From contig CAZBGU010000009.1 of assembly GCA_964491805.1 (NCBI GenBank), positions 1-28,001 of the forward strand: a stretch of DNA of 28,001 nt, read 5' to 3'. A program made the translations under genes and the position numbers. The DNA is from UBA11704 sp964491805 (GTDB lineage: Bacteria; Patescibacteriota; Minisyncoccia; Phycocordibacterales; UBA5272). A model generated the notes under the pieces. That model ran no database searches. It saw nothing but the letters and a program-made list of their open reading frames with translations, and was not told the origin of the DNA. This document shows, in pieces, positions 15,817 through 22,755 of the stretch. The stretch's first letter is position 1. Each line of letters starts with the position of its first letter.

Positions 15817-17091
15817 TTATGCACGAAATGGCATTCCGATAACGGTCTTACCTCCCATATATGGAACAAGCACATCTGGGACTTTAATTGTACCGTCTGC
15901 TTGTTGATAATTCTCGATAATCGCAATAAGAAGGCGCGGTGTTGCCGCTGCTGTATTGTTGAGCGAATGAGTATACTCAAGTTTACCGTTTGTGTCTTTG
16001 TAACGGATATTAAGTCTACGTGTCTGAAAATCATGAAAGTAACTTGCAGAGTGTGTCTCTCGATACTTCTCTTGAGATGGAAGCCACGCTTCAATGTCGT
16101 ACTTTTTAACTTGACCTTGACCGAGATCACCACCACAATTCACCACGGTGTGATACGGCACACCAAGCTCCTCCATCATCTCTTCTGAATTGCGAGCAAT
16201 TTCCTCATGGTGTTTTACTGATGTCTCATGACTTGCCTCGCACAAAACCACTTGTTCACACTTGTAAAATTCATGAACACGTACAAGCCCCTTCACATCC
16301 TTCCCATGACTACCAGCCTCCTTACGAAAACATGGACTCCAGACAATATACTTTTTAGGAAGCGACGAGCTGTCTAACACCTCATCTGCATGGTAAAACA
16401 TCGTTGCCACTTCACCTGTTCCAGCTAAGTAGTCGTTGCCATCTTTATAAAGATCATCTTCACCTGCTGGCAAATATCCAGTACCAAGAAGCGTCTCTCG
16501 CTTAACGAGTGATGGCACAAGCATTGGTGTAAAACCTTTCTTCTGCCACCGTGCCATAGCATACTGCCAGATAGCCATCTCGAGCATTGCTCCGTCATTT
16601 TTAAGAAAATAACCACGAAAACCAGCTGTTTTCGTGCCACGATCAAAATCAACCATGTCGCCACCTTCCATGAGCTCAATATGATCAAGCGGGGTAAAAT
16701 CAAATGTTGGGATCGATCCCCATTTTCTAACCTCAACATTATCTGCGTCGCTTGTCCCTTCGGGCACTGACATATCGGGGATATTCGGAACGGCAAGCAT
16801 GAGTGTTCGCCATGACTTCATAACAACTTCAAGTTCTTCTTCGCGTGCCTTCAATTCATCTTTTACAGCTTTCATTGATTCAATGAGGTCAGCACGTTCA
16901 AGTGCAGATACTTTTGCAATAGCATCACTTGCAGCATTTTGCTTTGCGCGAAGCTCCTCTACGGTACGCAGAAGTGTAAGCCGCTGTGTATCAATACCAA
17001 TAAGATCATCCACATTAAAGGACATACACTTCTTAACGGAAGCAGAGCGAATAAGGTCACTATTTTCACGAATAAATTTAATGTCTAGCAT
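15817..17091 (-). CDS. serS: Seryl-tRNA synthetase
   Basis: 424 aa, normal length. It charges tRNA-Ser (and tRNA-Sec where present) with serine. The N-terminal coiled-coil arm that contacts the long variable arm of tRNA-Ser spans about residues 30-105. The class II core follows: motif 2 with FRKEAGSHGKD and VHEFYKCEQV, and motif 3 with HSLNNTAAATPRLLIAIIEN before a standard C-terminal end. It heads a three-gene operon with ftsQ-like and dus. The promoter is a TGGTAAAAT extended -10 so close that the mRNA would have about 2 nt before the ATG. No Shine-Dalgarno is present. Confidence 0.97.
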   Translation of the reverse strand: MLDIKFIRENSDLIRSASVKKCMSFNVDDLIGIDTQRLTLLRTVEELRAKQNAASDAIAKVSALERADLIESMKAVKDELKAREEELEVVMKSWRTLMLAVPNIPDMSVPEGTSDADNVEVRKWGSIPTFDFTPLDHIELMEGGDMVDFDRGTKTAGFRGYFLKNDGAMLEMAIWQYAMARWQKKGFTPMLVPSLVKRETLLGTGYLPAGEDDLYKDGNDYLAGTGEVATMFYHADEVLDSSSLPKKYIVWSPCFRKEAGSHGKDVKGLVRVHEFYKCEQVVLCEASHETSVKHHEEIARNSEEMMEELGVPYHTVVNCGGDLGQGQVKKYDIEAWLPSQEKYRETHSASYFHDFQTRRLNIRYKDTNGKLEYTHSLNNTAAATPRLLIAIIENYQQADGTIKVPDVLVPYMGGKTVIGMPFRA

Positions 17092-17099
17092 ATCTTACG

Positions 17100-17108
17100 A
17101 TTTTACCA
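17100..17108 (-). promoter_or_regulatory. Extended -10 promoter of the serS operon (TGGTAAAAT)
   Basis: TG-n-TAAAAT on the minus strand. Predicted start of transcription is near 17093, about two bases before the serS ATG. Confidence 0.55.
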
Positions 17109-17270
17109 TGTTTATACGATATATTACAAAGCACATTTATATAGAAGTAATTTGGCTATACCGCAACAAAACCATACCGTAAAACACATAACCTTATGTT
17201 AGGTAAAACTCATCTGGGAGGTGACCGATCAGATCATGTTTTGTATTTTCAAACAGAAGGAAAACACTTT

Positions 17271-17435
17271 TTATTCTGTCTCACTTTCCACTTTAGTTGA
17301 AGGTAAAATATCAAGAACTTCCTTACTAATTTCCAGCTCCGCAGTGTCTTTGTTAACAACACCTACAGGACCCACTCCTGACTCTTCTATATCTATCTGC
17401 TCCACGGTTTGTACCTCACTATATTCATCTTGCAT
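17271..17435 (-). CDS. Small acidic protein, 54 aa, unknown function
   Basis: I translated this by hand from the ATG 17435-17433 to the TAA at 17271. It is rich in Glu/Asp/Val (MQDEYSEVQTVEQIDIEES at the start, EVLDILPSTKVESETE at the end) with no Cys, His or membrane segment. It lies 29 bases downstream of the 144-aa membrane protein on the same strand and could share its transcript. A TATATAAC stretch upstream may be a separate -10. It is supported by the coding-like Glu/Lys composition; the opposite-strand frame is a Ser/Leu-rich shadow. Function cannot be read from sequence. Confidence 0.5.
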   Translation of the reverse strand: MQDEYSEVQTVEQIDIEESGVGPVGVVNKDTAELEISKEVLDILPSTKVESETE

Positions 17436-17464
17436 ACTATGTTTGTTATATAAAAATCTGGTAA

Positions 17465-17899
17465 CTACTTTTCTGCATGCTTTGTACGAGCCTTGTGTTC
17501 TAGGGCCTCAAGCTCATTCTTCATTGTAACAATAGCATGGAGAACTTTCTCAATATCGATCTTCTCAGAATCAACATCTTCAATAGTCTTCTCAATAATT
17601 TTCTTGTCATGCTTAATACCTGACATAATAATTGAATCTCCAATAAATACCGACACAAACAACCCTGTAGAAAGTAATATTACAACACCAAGAATGGTTG
17701 ATCCTAGTGGAGAAAAAAGATATCCGCCAAACTGTGACGCCTTCTCGAATATATCCGCCATATGCCATACACCTCTCCAAAACAAAACAACCCCAGCCCC
17801 TCCAATGAATGTATAAATAAATGGATGCCGTGCTAACCGTGCTCTAATGTGATCCTCCATCTTATCAAACAAATAATAAATACTATCAATCATTTTCAT
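17465..17899 (-). CDS. Two-span membrane protein conserved in Patescibacteria, unknown function
   Basis: 144 aa. Two hydrophobic segments (about 27-47 and 66-88) are separated by a short loop. The motif RHPFIYTFIGGAGVVLFWRG and the second-helix pattern VVILLSTGLFVSVFIGDSII belong to a small protein type that I recall as common in Parcubacteria; no function is known. The C-terminal third is a charged helix (KKIIEKTIEDVDSEKIDIEK) likely in the cytoplasm. A TATACT hexamer at 17914-17909 would give a leader of about 2-3 nt. A second in-frame ATG at 17893 is possible. Confidence 0.8.
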   Translation of the reverse strand: MKMIDSIYYLFDKMEDHIRARLARHPFIYTFIGGAGVVLFWRGVWHMADIFEKASQFGGYLFSPLGSTILGVVILLSTGLFVSVFIGDSIIMSGIKHDKKIIEKTIEDVDSEKIDIEKVLHAIVTMKNELEALEHKARTKHAEK

Positions 17900-17980
17900 A
17901 TACTATACAGTATAAAGAATACTAGTATGATATGAAAGGAACACCCTGCACGCTACCCCCTTTTACTCACAATAAAAATA

Positions 17981-17989
17981 TGGTAGTAT
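17981..17989 (+). promoter_or_regulatory. Extended -10 promoter of tRNA-Ala
   Basis: TGGTAGTAT; an overlapping TATTAT (17987-17992) is an alternative. Transcription would start about 12 bases before the mature 5' end. Confidence 0.4.
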
Positions 17990-18008
17990 TATAGACACCC
18001 AAATATAA

Positions 18009-18081
18009 GGGCCCTTAGCTCATATGGTAGAGCGCCGGTTTTGCACTCCGGAGGTGAGGAGTTCGATTCTCCTAGGGTCCA
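18009..18081 (+). tRNA. tRNA-Ala (anticodon TGC)
   Basis: 73-nt cloverleaf: acceptor GGGCCCT/AGGGTCC containing the G3-U70 wobble pair that identifies alanine tRNA, discriminator A73, D-arm GCTC/GAGC, and anticodon loop TTTGCAC with anticodon TGC. The anticodon stem has a T-T pair next to the loop. The T-arm is AGGAG/CTCCT with loop TTCGATT. CCA is not encoded (the next bases are CCC). The 3' side borders the mobile element, and the serine recombinase frame runs antisense through it. Confidence 0.97.
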
Positions 18082-19552
18082 CCCCAGAAGACAAAGACGC
18101 TGAAAAGGCGTCTTTTGTCTTGAAAATACAGGCTATTTGAGCGGTTCCATAATTTCCATTTTCATAGACGATACCTTGAGGGAATTGGAACCATTGTAGT
18201 TTCAATTGTTTCTCCAATTTTGCATCTTTCCATACAACACTTGGGTTCTCTAAGTAATGAGAAACAAAGCCAAGAACTTCATCAAAGTCAATTTCCATCT
18301 CTTTCATAGAAGCAAGATTGATTTGAGCGTCTGTCATTTCTTTTTCAATGAGGTCCAATTGTTGTTTCAATATAGTGTCACTAATAAACCCATCAAGGTT
18401 TTTCTTAATAAGCACATTCTGGCGTTCACGAAGTTCATCAACGTACGCACGTAGTTTTTTTGCATCCTTCTGCTCATTTGCTGTAGCTTTTCCAAGTTTC
18501 TCTCTCAGTTTCGTTTGTAACTTCTGTATGTGTTTTTTATCAAGCTGAAACTTGTCCATATAAGCCATAAAAGCCTCTTCAAACTTATCTCTGTTATAGT
18601 TAGAGCCTTTCACCTCAAAACGATAGAAAGGATATTTCTTGCTTCTTCCTTTGGACCAACTCCCAGTAAGCTTCTTTCCTTCAGGACTGAATATGAAGCG
18701 ACGAAGAGGAAAATCTTCACTATCAAGCTTATATTGTGACATTCTCTTACCTCTTTGATTGAGAACTCTTTGAACTTGATTGAACAACTCTTCTTCAAGC
18801 ACTGGTTCAAACAAACCCTTATGGCTTTCTCCAAACTTTTCTATCATCCCAATATATACTCTACTTCGTATCATTTTGTAGAAGTATTGTTTACTGAGAG
18901 GTTTTCCATTTTTCAGACGAAGACCAAGTACAGTCATCATCTTTCTAACATCTTCAAGAGCGTGAGTGTTCTTCGCTATAATCTCAAACATTTGCTTTAT
19001 GAGTGGAGCCATTGTTGCGTTTGGTGCAATGGTAGCCTTACCACCAATACGTACGTTATCGTAACCAACAGGAGCCATCCATACGTATCTGCCTTCTCTC
19101 ATTGCATCCTTCATACCACCTGCACAACGTTCAGCACGTACATCATTATCAAACTGTGCCACGTTAGAAATTATGTTCTCCATAAAACGACCAGCTGGAG
19201 TATTTTCAAAATACTCAGTCACAGACTTTATTTCTACCCCGTACCTTTTGAGCAGAATGCGTAGCTGACTGTAGTCGTCTGTATTGCGTGAAAGTCGGTC
19301 AATTTTATATGAAATAACTGCATTCACCTTATTCTTTTTATCTGAACAGTATAAAAGCATCCTCTGAAGTTCTGTTCTCATTGAGGTCTTTGCACTCTCT
19401 CCTTGCTCTACGAACACTTCAGCAACTTCATAGCCATTTTTGAGTGCGTATTCTCGGCAATGCTTTTCTTGAGTATTGAGACTGTTTCCTTCATCAACTT
19501 GTTCCTTCGTTGATACTCGGACATAGAGCACTGCTCTTTTTTGTGCGTTCAT
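18020..19552 (-). CDS. Large serine recombinase (integrase of the element)
   Basis: 510 aa from the ATG at 19552, chosen for an AAAGGA site 8 bases upstream (the ATG at 19558 is too close). The N-terminal resolvase domain has catalytic Ser14 (VRVSTKEQ), the GESAKTSMRTELQRML segment and DRLSRN. The recombinase domain (about 160-270) follows, then a zinc-ribbon position with all four cysteines lost (FIFSPEGKKLTGSWSKGR), and a coiled coil (about 330-420). It should integrate and excise the element by cutting both strands with Ser14. The last 19-20 residues (DPRRIELLTSGVQNRRSTI) are the antisense reading of tRNA-Ala, so the natural C-terminus depends on the insertion site. Confidence 0.92.
   Translation of the reverse strand: MNAQKRAVLYVRVSTKEQVDEGNSLNTQEKHCREYALKNGYEVAEVFVEQGESAKTSMRTELQRMLLYCSDKKNKVNAVISYKIDRLSRNTDDYSQLRILLKRYGVEIKSVTEYFENTPAGRFMENIISNVAQFDNDVRAERCAGGMKDAMREGRYVWMAPVGYDNVRIGGKATIAPNATMAPLIKQMFEIIAKNTHALEDVRKMMTVLGLRLKNGKPLSKQYFYKMIRSRVYIGMIEKFGESHKGLFEPVLEEELFNQVQRVLNQRGKRMSQYKLDSEDFPLRRFIFSPEGKKLTGSWSKGRSKKYPFYRFEVKGSNYNRDKFEEAFMAYMDKFQLDKKHIQKLQTKLREKLGKATANEQKDAKKLRAYVDELRERQNVLIKKNLDGFISDTILKQQLDLIEKEMTDAQINLASMKEMEIDFDEVLGFVSHYLENPSVVWKDAKLEKQLKLQWFQFPQGIVYENGNYGTAQIACIFKTKDAFSASLSSGVDPRRIELLTSGVQNRRSTI
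18089..18120 (+). terminator. Hairpin after tRNA-Ala, inside the recombinase coding frame
   Basis: Arms 18089-18100 and 18108-18120 pair with one bulged T (GACGC/GCGTC core), and the 3' arm is T-rich (TCTTTTGTCTTG). It can end the tRNA transcript while the opposite strand codes for the recombinase C-terminal region. Confidence 0.6.
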
Positions 19553-19754
19553 TTGCATATCCTTTTTTATGGTCCAAAAATGCGTCTATAAGAACCTCAG
19601 CAAGGTAATCAAGAGCATCATCTTCAGAAATGAAATTAGTAAAACCTAAAGGGGAACTACAAGACGGTACATTGTTGCTACACAAAGACGATTGTAGACC
19701 CCCTTCAGGCTTCAATTTTCCGTCATATTCGTCTTGGTTGTGTAGCTTGTTCAT
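19494..19754 (-). CDS. Small protein overlapping the recombinase start, unknown function
   Basis: 86 aa. The first 40 residues are polar and low in structure; the second half has an acidic amphipathic helix (SEDDALDYLAEVLIDAFLDH) followed by a basic stretch. The frame overlaps the recombinase start by 59 bases in another frame, suggesting translational coupling or control of recombinase dose. It begins 14 bases after the zinc-ribbon gene stop. A perfect extended -10 (TGCTATAAT, 19761-19753) overlaps its ATG, so transcripts from that promoter would miss this start and serve the recombinase instead. No family recognised; the true start could be an internal non-ATG codon. Confidence 0.6.
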   Translation of the reverse strand: MNKLHNQDEYDGKLKPEGGLQSSLCSNNVPSCSSPLGFTNFISEDDALDYLAEVLIDAFLDHKKGYANERTKKSSALCPSINEGTS

Positions 19755-19761
19755 TATAGCA
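19753..19761 (-). promoter_or_regulatory. Consensus extended -10 (TGCTATAAT) ahead of the recombinase
   Basis: A full TG-n-TATAAT on the minus strand. Predicted start of transcription is near 19746, inside the first codons of the 86-aa frame and about 190 bases before the recombinase ATG. It would allow recombinase expression independent of the backbone operon. Confidence 0.5.
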
Positions 19762-19768
19762 ATTTTTG

Positions 19769-20386
19769 TTATTTCTTACGACCTTTTGTACCCAATCGGA
19801 CACCTTTTTCTAGTTGCGTGTACTGGCGATAACTATGAAACATTTCATCGTCCAGTTTTGCAATTTTCTGTCTTATTTTTGTTGGCTTTCCTTTGTATGT
19901 AAAACGCTTTGCCTTCTTATAGAGCTTCTCTTCTTCCATTTCTATTTCAAGAACTCTGAATAGAGGATTGAGATAATGGTTTCTATTTTTGTTTCTTGAT
20001 GAGTACGTAAGCTCATAGCAATGTCTACATCCGAAATAGTCTCCGTCTTTGTAGAGGACACCAACACGTCTTCCACAGTACTGTCCTTTCTTGAAAAGTG
20101 GACACTCAAACCAGAAGCGAGTACCTCCAAGATGACACGGTGTTTCTACGAGTTGAACCTTATAGTCAAAGTCCTTCTTCTCTCCTGTGGTGTTGTCTGT
20201 TTGTGTATAGATAAACTGAACATACTTTTCTTCATAGAGAGAAACTCGTGCTGAAATACGTCCTCGTGACCCATCTTCTCCCCAAGAAATAGTTGTACTC
20301 TTGTATGTCGTACCGTGAATACTCATATCACGAAGTAGCCACCATATTTCTATTTTCTTACACCAATCAGCTTCTGTTTTGCTCAT
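19769..20386 (-). CDS. Zinc-ribbon protein of the element backbone, unknown function
   Basis: 205 aa. The N-terminus (about 10-90) begins WWLLRDMSIHGTTYKSTTISW and is probably beta-rich. A zinc ribbon follows, with Cys95-x8-Cys104 and Cys120-x2-Cys123 (the latter in YFGCRHCYELTY); Cys84 is extra. The C-terminal 70 residues are a basic helical region (KKAKRFTYKGKPTK, then KGVRLGTKGRKK), fitting a nucleic acid-binding protein. The ribbon resembles hypothetical proteins found on plasmids and islands of other bacteria. It lies between the NAxKHGL protein and the 86-aa gene on the same strand. A GGAGGAAAA site lies about 13 bases before the start. Confidence 0.75.
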   Translation of the reverse strand: MSKTEADWCKKIEIWWLLRDMSIHGTTYKSTTISWGEDGSRGRISARVSLYEEKYVQFIYTQTDNTTGEKKDFDYKVQLVETPCHLGGTRFWFECPLFKKGQYCGRRVGVLYKDGDYFGCRHCYELTYSSRNKNRNHYLNPLFRVLEIEMEEEKLYKKAKRFTYKGKPTKIRQKIAKLDDEMFHSYRQYTQLEKGVRLGTKGRKK

Positions 20387-20437
20387 AGTTTTTATTTTTC
20401 CTCCGAAATCAATAGGAATACTACCTGTTATCTGGAG

Positions 20438-20947
20438 TTATTTTTGCGAAACGAACCCTTGTATACCGTCTACGGATACATCAACCACAGCTGGAATTGG
20501 AGTGTCTTTTCCATTTCTTTTTGCTTGTAACCGTTCAAGCTCGTGAAGCGCTCTGAAGAGACTTCTTTCAATAGTAGTTTCGTAGCGAAGTACATTTTCT
20601 ATCGCTCCATTATCTATCGCATCTTTGTAGCCTTTCTTTACTGTGTCACCAATCATAGAAGGGAAAGTGTCCTCCATCATAAACTCCATAGTGTTACGTT
20701 CTACGACAACCGCTCTTCTTAGTCTCCACACGTTTGAAACTATGCGGTCCAATAGTATTTCCTCAAGCGTTCCTACAGGCTCAAGAGCCTCGTAGAGCGA
20801 TGTCTCAAGACTTTTGAGCACATCCTTCTCTTCACCTTCTACAAGGACCTCTTTAGTGAGTAATCCGTGTTTGATAGCGTTGTATTTTGAAACAAGCTTA
20901 CCACCTTCAGTCTTTGGACCACCTTTTGTTTTTGTTTGTATTTCCAT
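20438..20947 (-). CDS. 'GPKTxxGK...NAxKHGL' family protein of the element backbone
   Basis: 169 aa. The N-terminus carries a widespread mobile-element motif (GGPKTEGGKLVSKYNAIKHG followed by LL), seen in many uncharacterised plasmid, phage and island proteins. The rest is helical: EPVGTLEEILLDRIVSNVWR followed by LRR, then a second helical pair with YETTIERSLFRALHELERLQ. Family members are sometimes compared with small terminase-like or DNA-binding proteins, but no role is proven. It follows the ATPase gene by 11 bases in the same direction, so it is likely co-transcribed and may work with it on DNA. Confidence 0.7.
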   Translation of the reverse strand: MEIQTKTKGGPKTEGGKLVSKYNAIKHGLLTKEVLVEGEEKDVLKSLETSLYEALEPVGTLEEILLDRIVSNVWRLRRAVVVERNTMEFMMEDTFPSMIGDTVKKGYKDAIDNGAIENVLRYETTIERSLFRALHELERLQAKRNGKDTPIPAVVDVSVDGIQGFVSQK

Positions 20948-20958
20948 ATATGTATTGA

Positions 20959-22326
20959 TTAGAAAATCTCCTGTTGCTTACTAATATCGTCTACGACGTT
21001 CACATCATTCACTTGTTCACCACGAATATCCGCATCGGTAATACCGAAACGCTCCTTCCAAAAATCAAGCTTCTTCCTATTCTCTTTGAACGAGAGCACA
21101 TAACCTTTTCTTGTCTTGTAGGTCTTCAGTTGTAGACGTGCTCGTAGATACCAACCAACCTTTCTTGCCTGTAAAGTATCCTCACCAATTTCAATTTCAT
21201 TGTTCACACAGAGTGTCACGTCCTTCACTGTGACTTCGTTTCCTTTCTTTTCGTATTCAAGCTTGAGAATTGCAAACACAATATCGCTCTCCCACGTAAG
21301 ACCTCTATCAGCTACAAGTTCAGTGTTGTACTTCACTATGAAGGTCTTGAGATGGTTTCTTATTGCTTCGTCTTTGATGATAGAGAGAAGTGGAATAACA
21401 ATCTGATTTAGTCTTGGATGAATACCCTCAATCAACTCTTCTTTGAGCACAATGGGTTCAAAATAGTTCTTTAGTCTCCACATCAAGAGCTTGTTTCGTA
21501 TTGCTTCAGCGTCACTGTAAAAAGTCTCATCAAGCGTTCTTGGTATATCGGTCCGTAGTTTTCCAGCTCCCATTTCTTCTACGAGAAATCTGCTCTCAAG
21601 AGCTTTATCAGAAAATGTCTCACGAGTAGCAACAATCTTTGGACAAAAAACATCATATGCTTTTACCTCAAAAACTCCTTTACCTTCAGAGCGTAGAACA
21701 GGCATACCCTTCTGGTATCCAGTGTTGAGTATCTTCACTATCTCGGAGGTCATATCAGAGAACTTGAAATCAGCTTCATCAATAATTAGAGTTCCGTGTA
21801 CTTCGTTTACAATGCGAAAAATCGGACTTGGAGTGGTTGCTCCACCTGTAAACACTGGCTTGTAGCACAAGATACCAATTGCTTGTAGAAAGCGAGATTT
21901 GCCTGTACCAAAGTCTCCAATTGCTCGTAGATAAGGAACTTCGTTGAACCTATCAAACATCCACGTAAAGAGTACGTAGTACGTTGCTATCTGTTCAAAC
22001 ACTTCTGATATATCAAGATACTTGTGAATGAATGTCTGTATTTCTTTGAGTATCTCTTCCTCATTCGTATATGGTAGAGCAAGTGATGGGAACAAGATGA
22101 CACCTTTCTCCACGAGATTGTATGTCGGTGGAAGAGGAACATATTTTCTCCCATCTATCTCAACCTCTTCAATGAAACATTCAAGTTTTCCGTACTTACT
22201 CATTTTGAAATACGAAGTCTTGTTGAGTGTTTTCTCATAGACCATCTCATAGAGTGCGTCTTCAGTTACAATTGATGTCTTCAAGATTGGCTTATCCTTC
22301 TTTTCTTCGTTGTTGTCTTTTTTCAT
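20959..22326 (-). CDS. AAA+/helicase-like ATPase of the element backbone
   Basis: 455 aa from the ATG 22326-22324, four bases after the preceding stop; the start at 22356 would overlap that gene. Walker A GDFGTGKS is at 137-144, Walker B TLIIDEAD at 179-186. Conserved polar/Arg positions follow in PKIVATRETFSDKALESRFL (sensor and arginine-finger-like). The C-terminal part (about 330-420) looks like a winged-helix region ending KTRKGYVLSF. The layout resembles ATPase/helicase halves of primase-helicase proteins used by plasmids and phages. A role in replicating or mobilising the excised element is inferred. No primase domain is seen. Confidence 0.75.
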   Translation of the reverse strand: MKKDNNEEKKDKPILKTSIVTEDALYEMVYEKTLNKTSYFKMSKYGKLECFIEEVEIDGRKYVPLPPTYNLVEKGVILFPSLALPYTNEEEILKEIQTFIHKYLDISEVFEQIATYYVLFTWMFDRFNEVPYLRAIGDFGTGKSRFLQAIGILCYKPVFTGGATTPSPIFRIVNEVHGTLIIDEADFKFSDMTSEIVKILNTGYQKGMPVLRSEGKGVFEVKAYDVFCPKIVATRETFSDKALESRFLVEEMGAGKLRTDIPRTLDETFYSDAEAIRNKLLMWRLKNYFEPIVLKEELIEGIHPRLNQIVIPLLSIIKDEAIRNHLKTFIVKYNTELVADRGLTWESDIVFAILKLEYEKKGNEVTVKDVTLCVNNEIEIGEDTLQARKVGWYLRARLQLKTYKTRKGYVLSFKENRKKLDFWKERFGITDADIRGEQVNDVNVVDDISKQQEIF

Positions 22327-22330
22327 ATGC

Positions 22331-22639
22331 TTATTTGTAGTTCTTACGCATACCAAAAATACGTGATTTCAAGTTCTTGCGAGCATTAGAGAACTCAAGA
22401 GGGTTCACGGATACTCTGTTGGACCAGTAGCCATCAACAACGTCACCAAGACCATAACCACTTTTGAAAATAAACACCATCTTTCCTCCGTGTTCAGCAT
22501 CTATTGTTGCAAGGGTGTAGTTCTTACATAAGAGTGTCACAGCCAAGTCAAAATCTGTACTGTAAAAATAATTCTTCCAATCATCAAGAGGTATTACCTC
22601 ATAATCTTCATTTGCGTTTATGTTTTTTTGCATAGACAT
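22331..22639 (-). CDS. DUF5659-like small protein
   Basis: 102 aa, or 100 aa from the second ATG at 22633. The pattern YSTDFDLAVTLLCKNYTLAT, then KMVFIFKSG, then NPLEFSNARKNLKSRIF matches my recollection of DUF5659, a small alpha/beta domain found in phages, plasmids and Patescibacteria, of unknown function. It is the first gene of the backbone operon and is followed after 4 bases by the ATPase, so it may regulate or assist replication. The start lies in a motif ATG-TAA-ATG that recurs at 24846. No Shine-Dalgarno is seen. Confidence 0.65.
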   Translation of the reverse strand: MSMQKNINANEDYEVIPLDDWKNYFYSTDFDLAVTLLCKNYTLATIDAEHGGKMVFIFKSGYGLGDVVDGYWSNRVSVNPLEFSNARKNLKSRIFGMRKNYK

Positions 22640-22683
22640 TTACATTGGTGATTTAGTTGTAAGTGTTCTCTTTCCACCAAAAG

Positions 22684-22710
22684 AAAAAGTACCCTTTCAG
22701 AGTACTTTTT
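22684..22710 (-). terminator. Intrinsic terminator of the two-gene cargo operon
   Basis: A perfect 9-bp stem (AAAAAGTAC 22684-22692 with GTACTTTTT 22702-22710) and 9-nt loop, with further T residues on the minus strand (TTTTTCTTTT). It separates the 392/302-aa operon from the backbone operon and could act in both directions. Confidence 0.75.
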
Positions 22711-22755
22711 ATGCAACGAGAAATCGGTCTATAATTTCCTGTTTTTATCTACGTT

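Noticed and set aside
17221..17529. 102-codon plus-strand frame starting with GTG after GGGAGGT
   Set aside because: The purine-rich site touches the start codon, so spacing is wrong. The product is Ser/Leu/Cys-rich and antisense to the 54-aa and 144-aa genes.
18755..19264. 169-codon plus-strand frame
   Set aside because: Antisense to the serine recombinase; no independent support.
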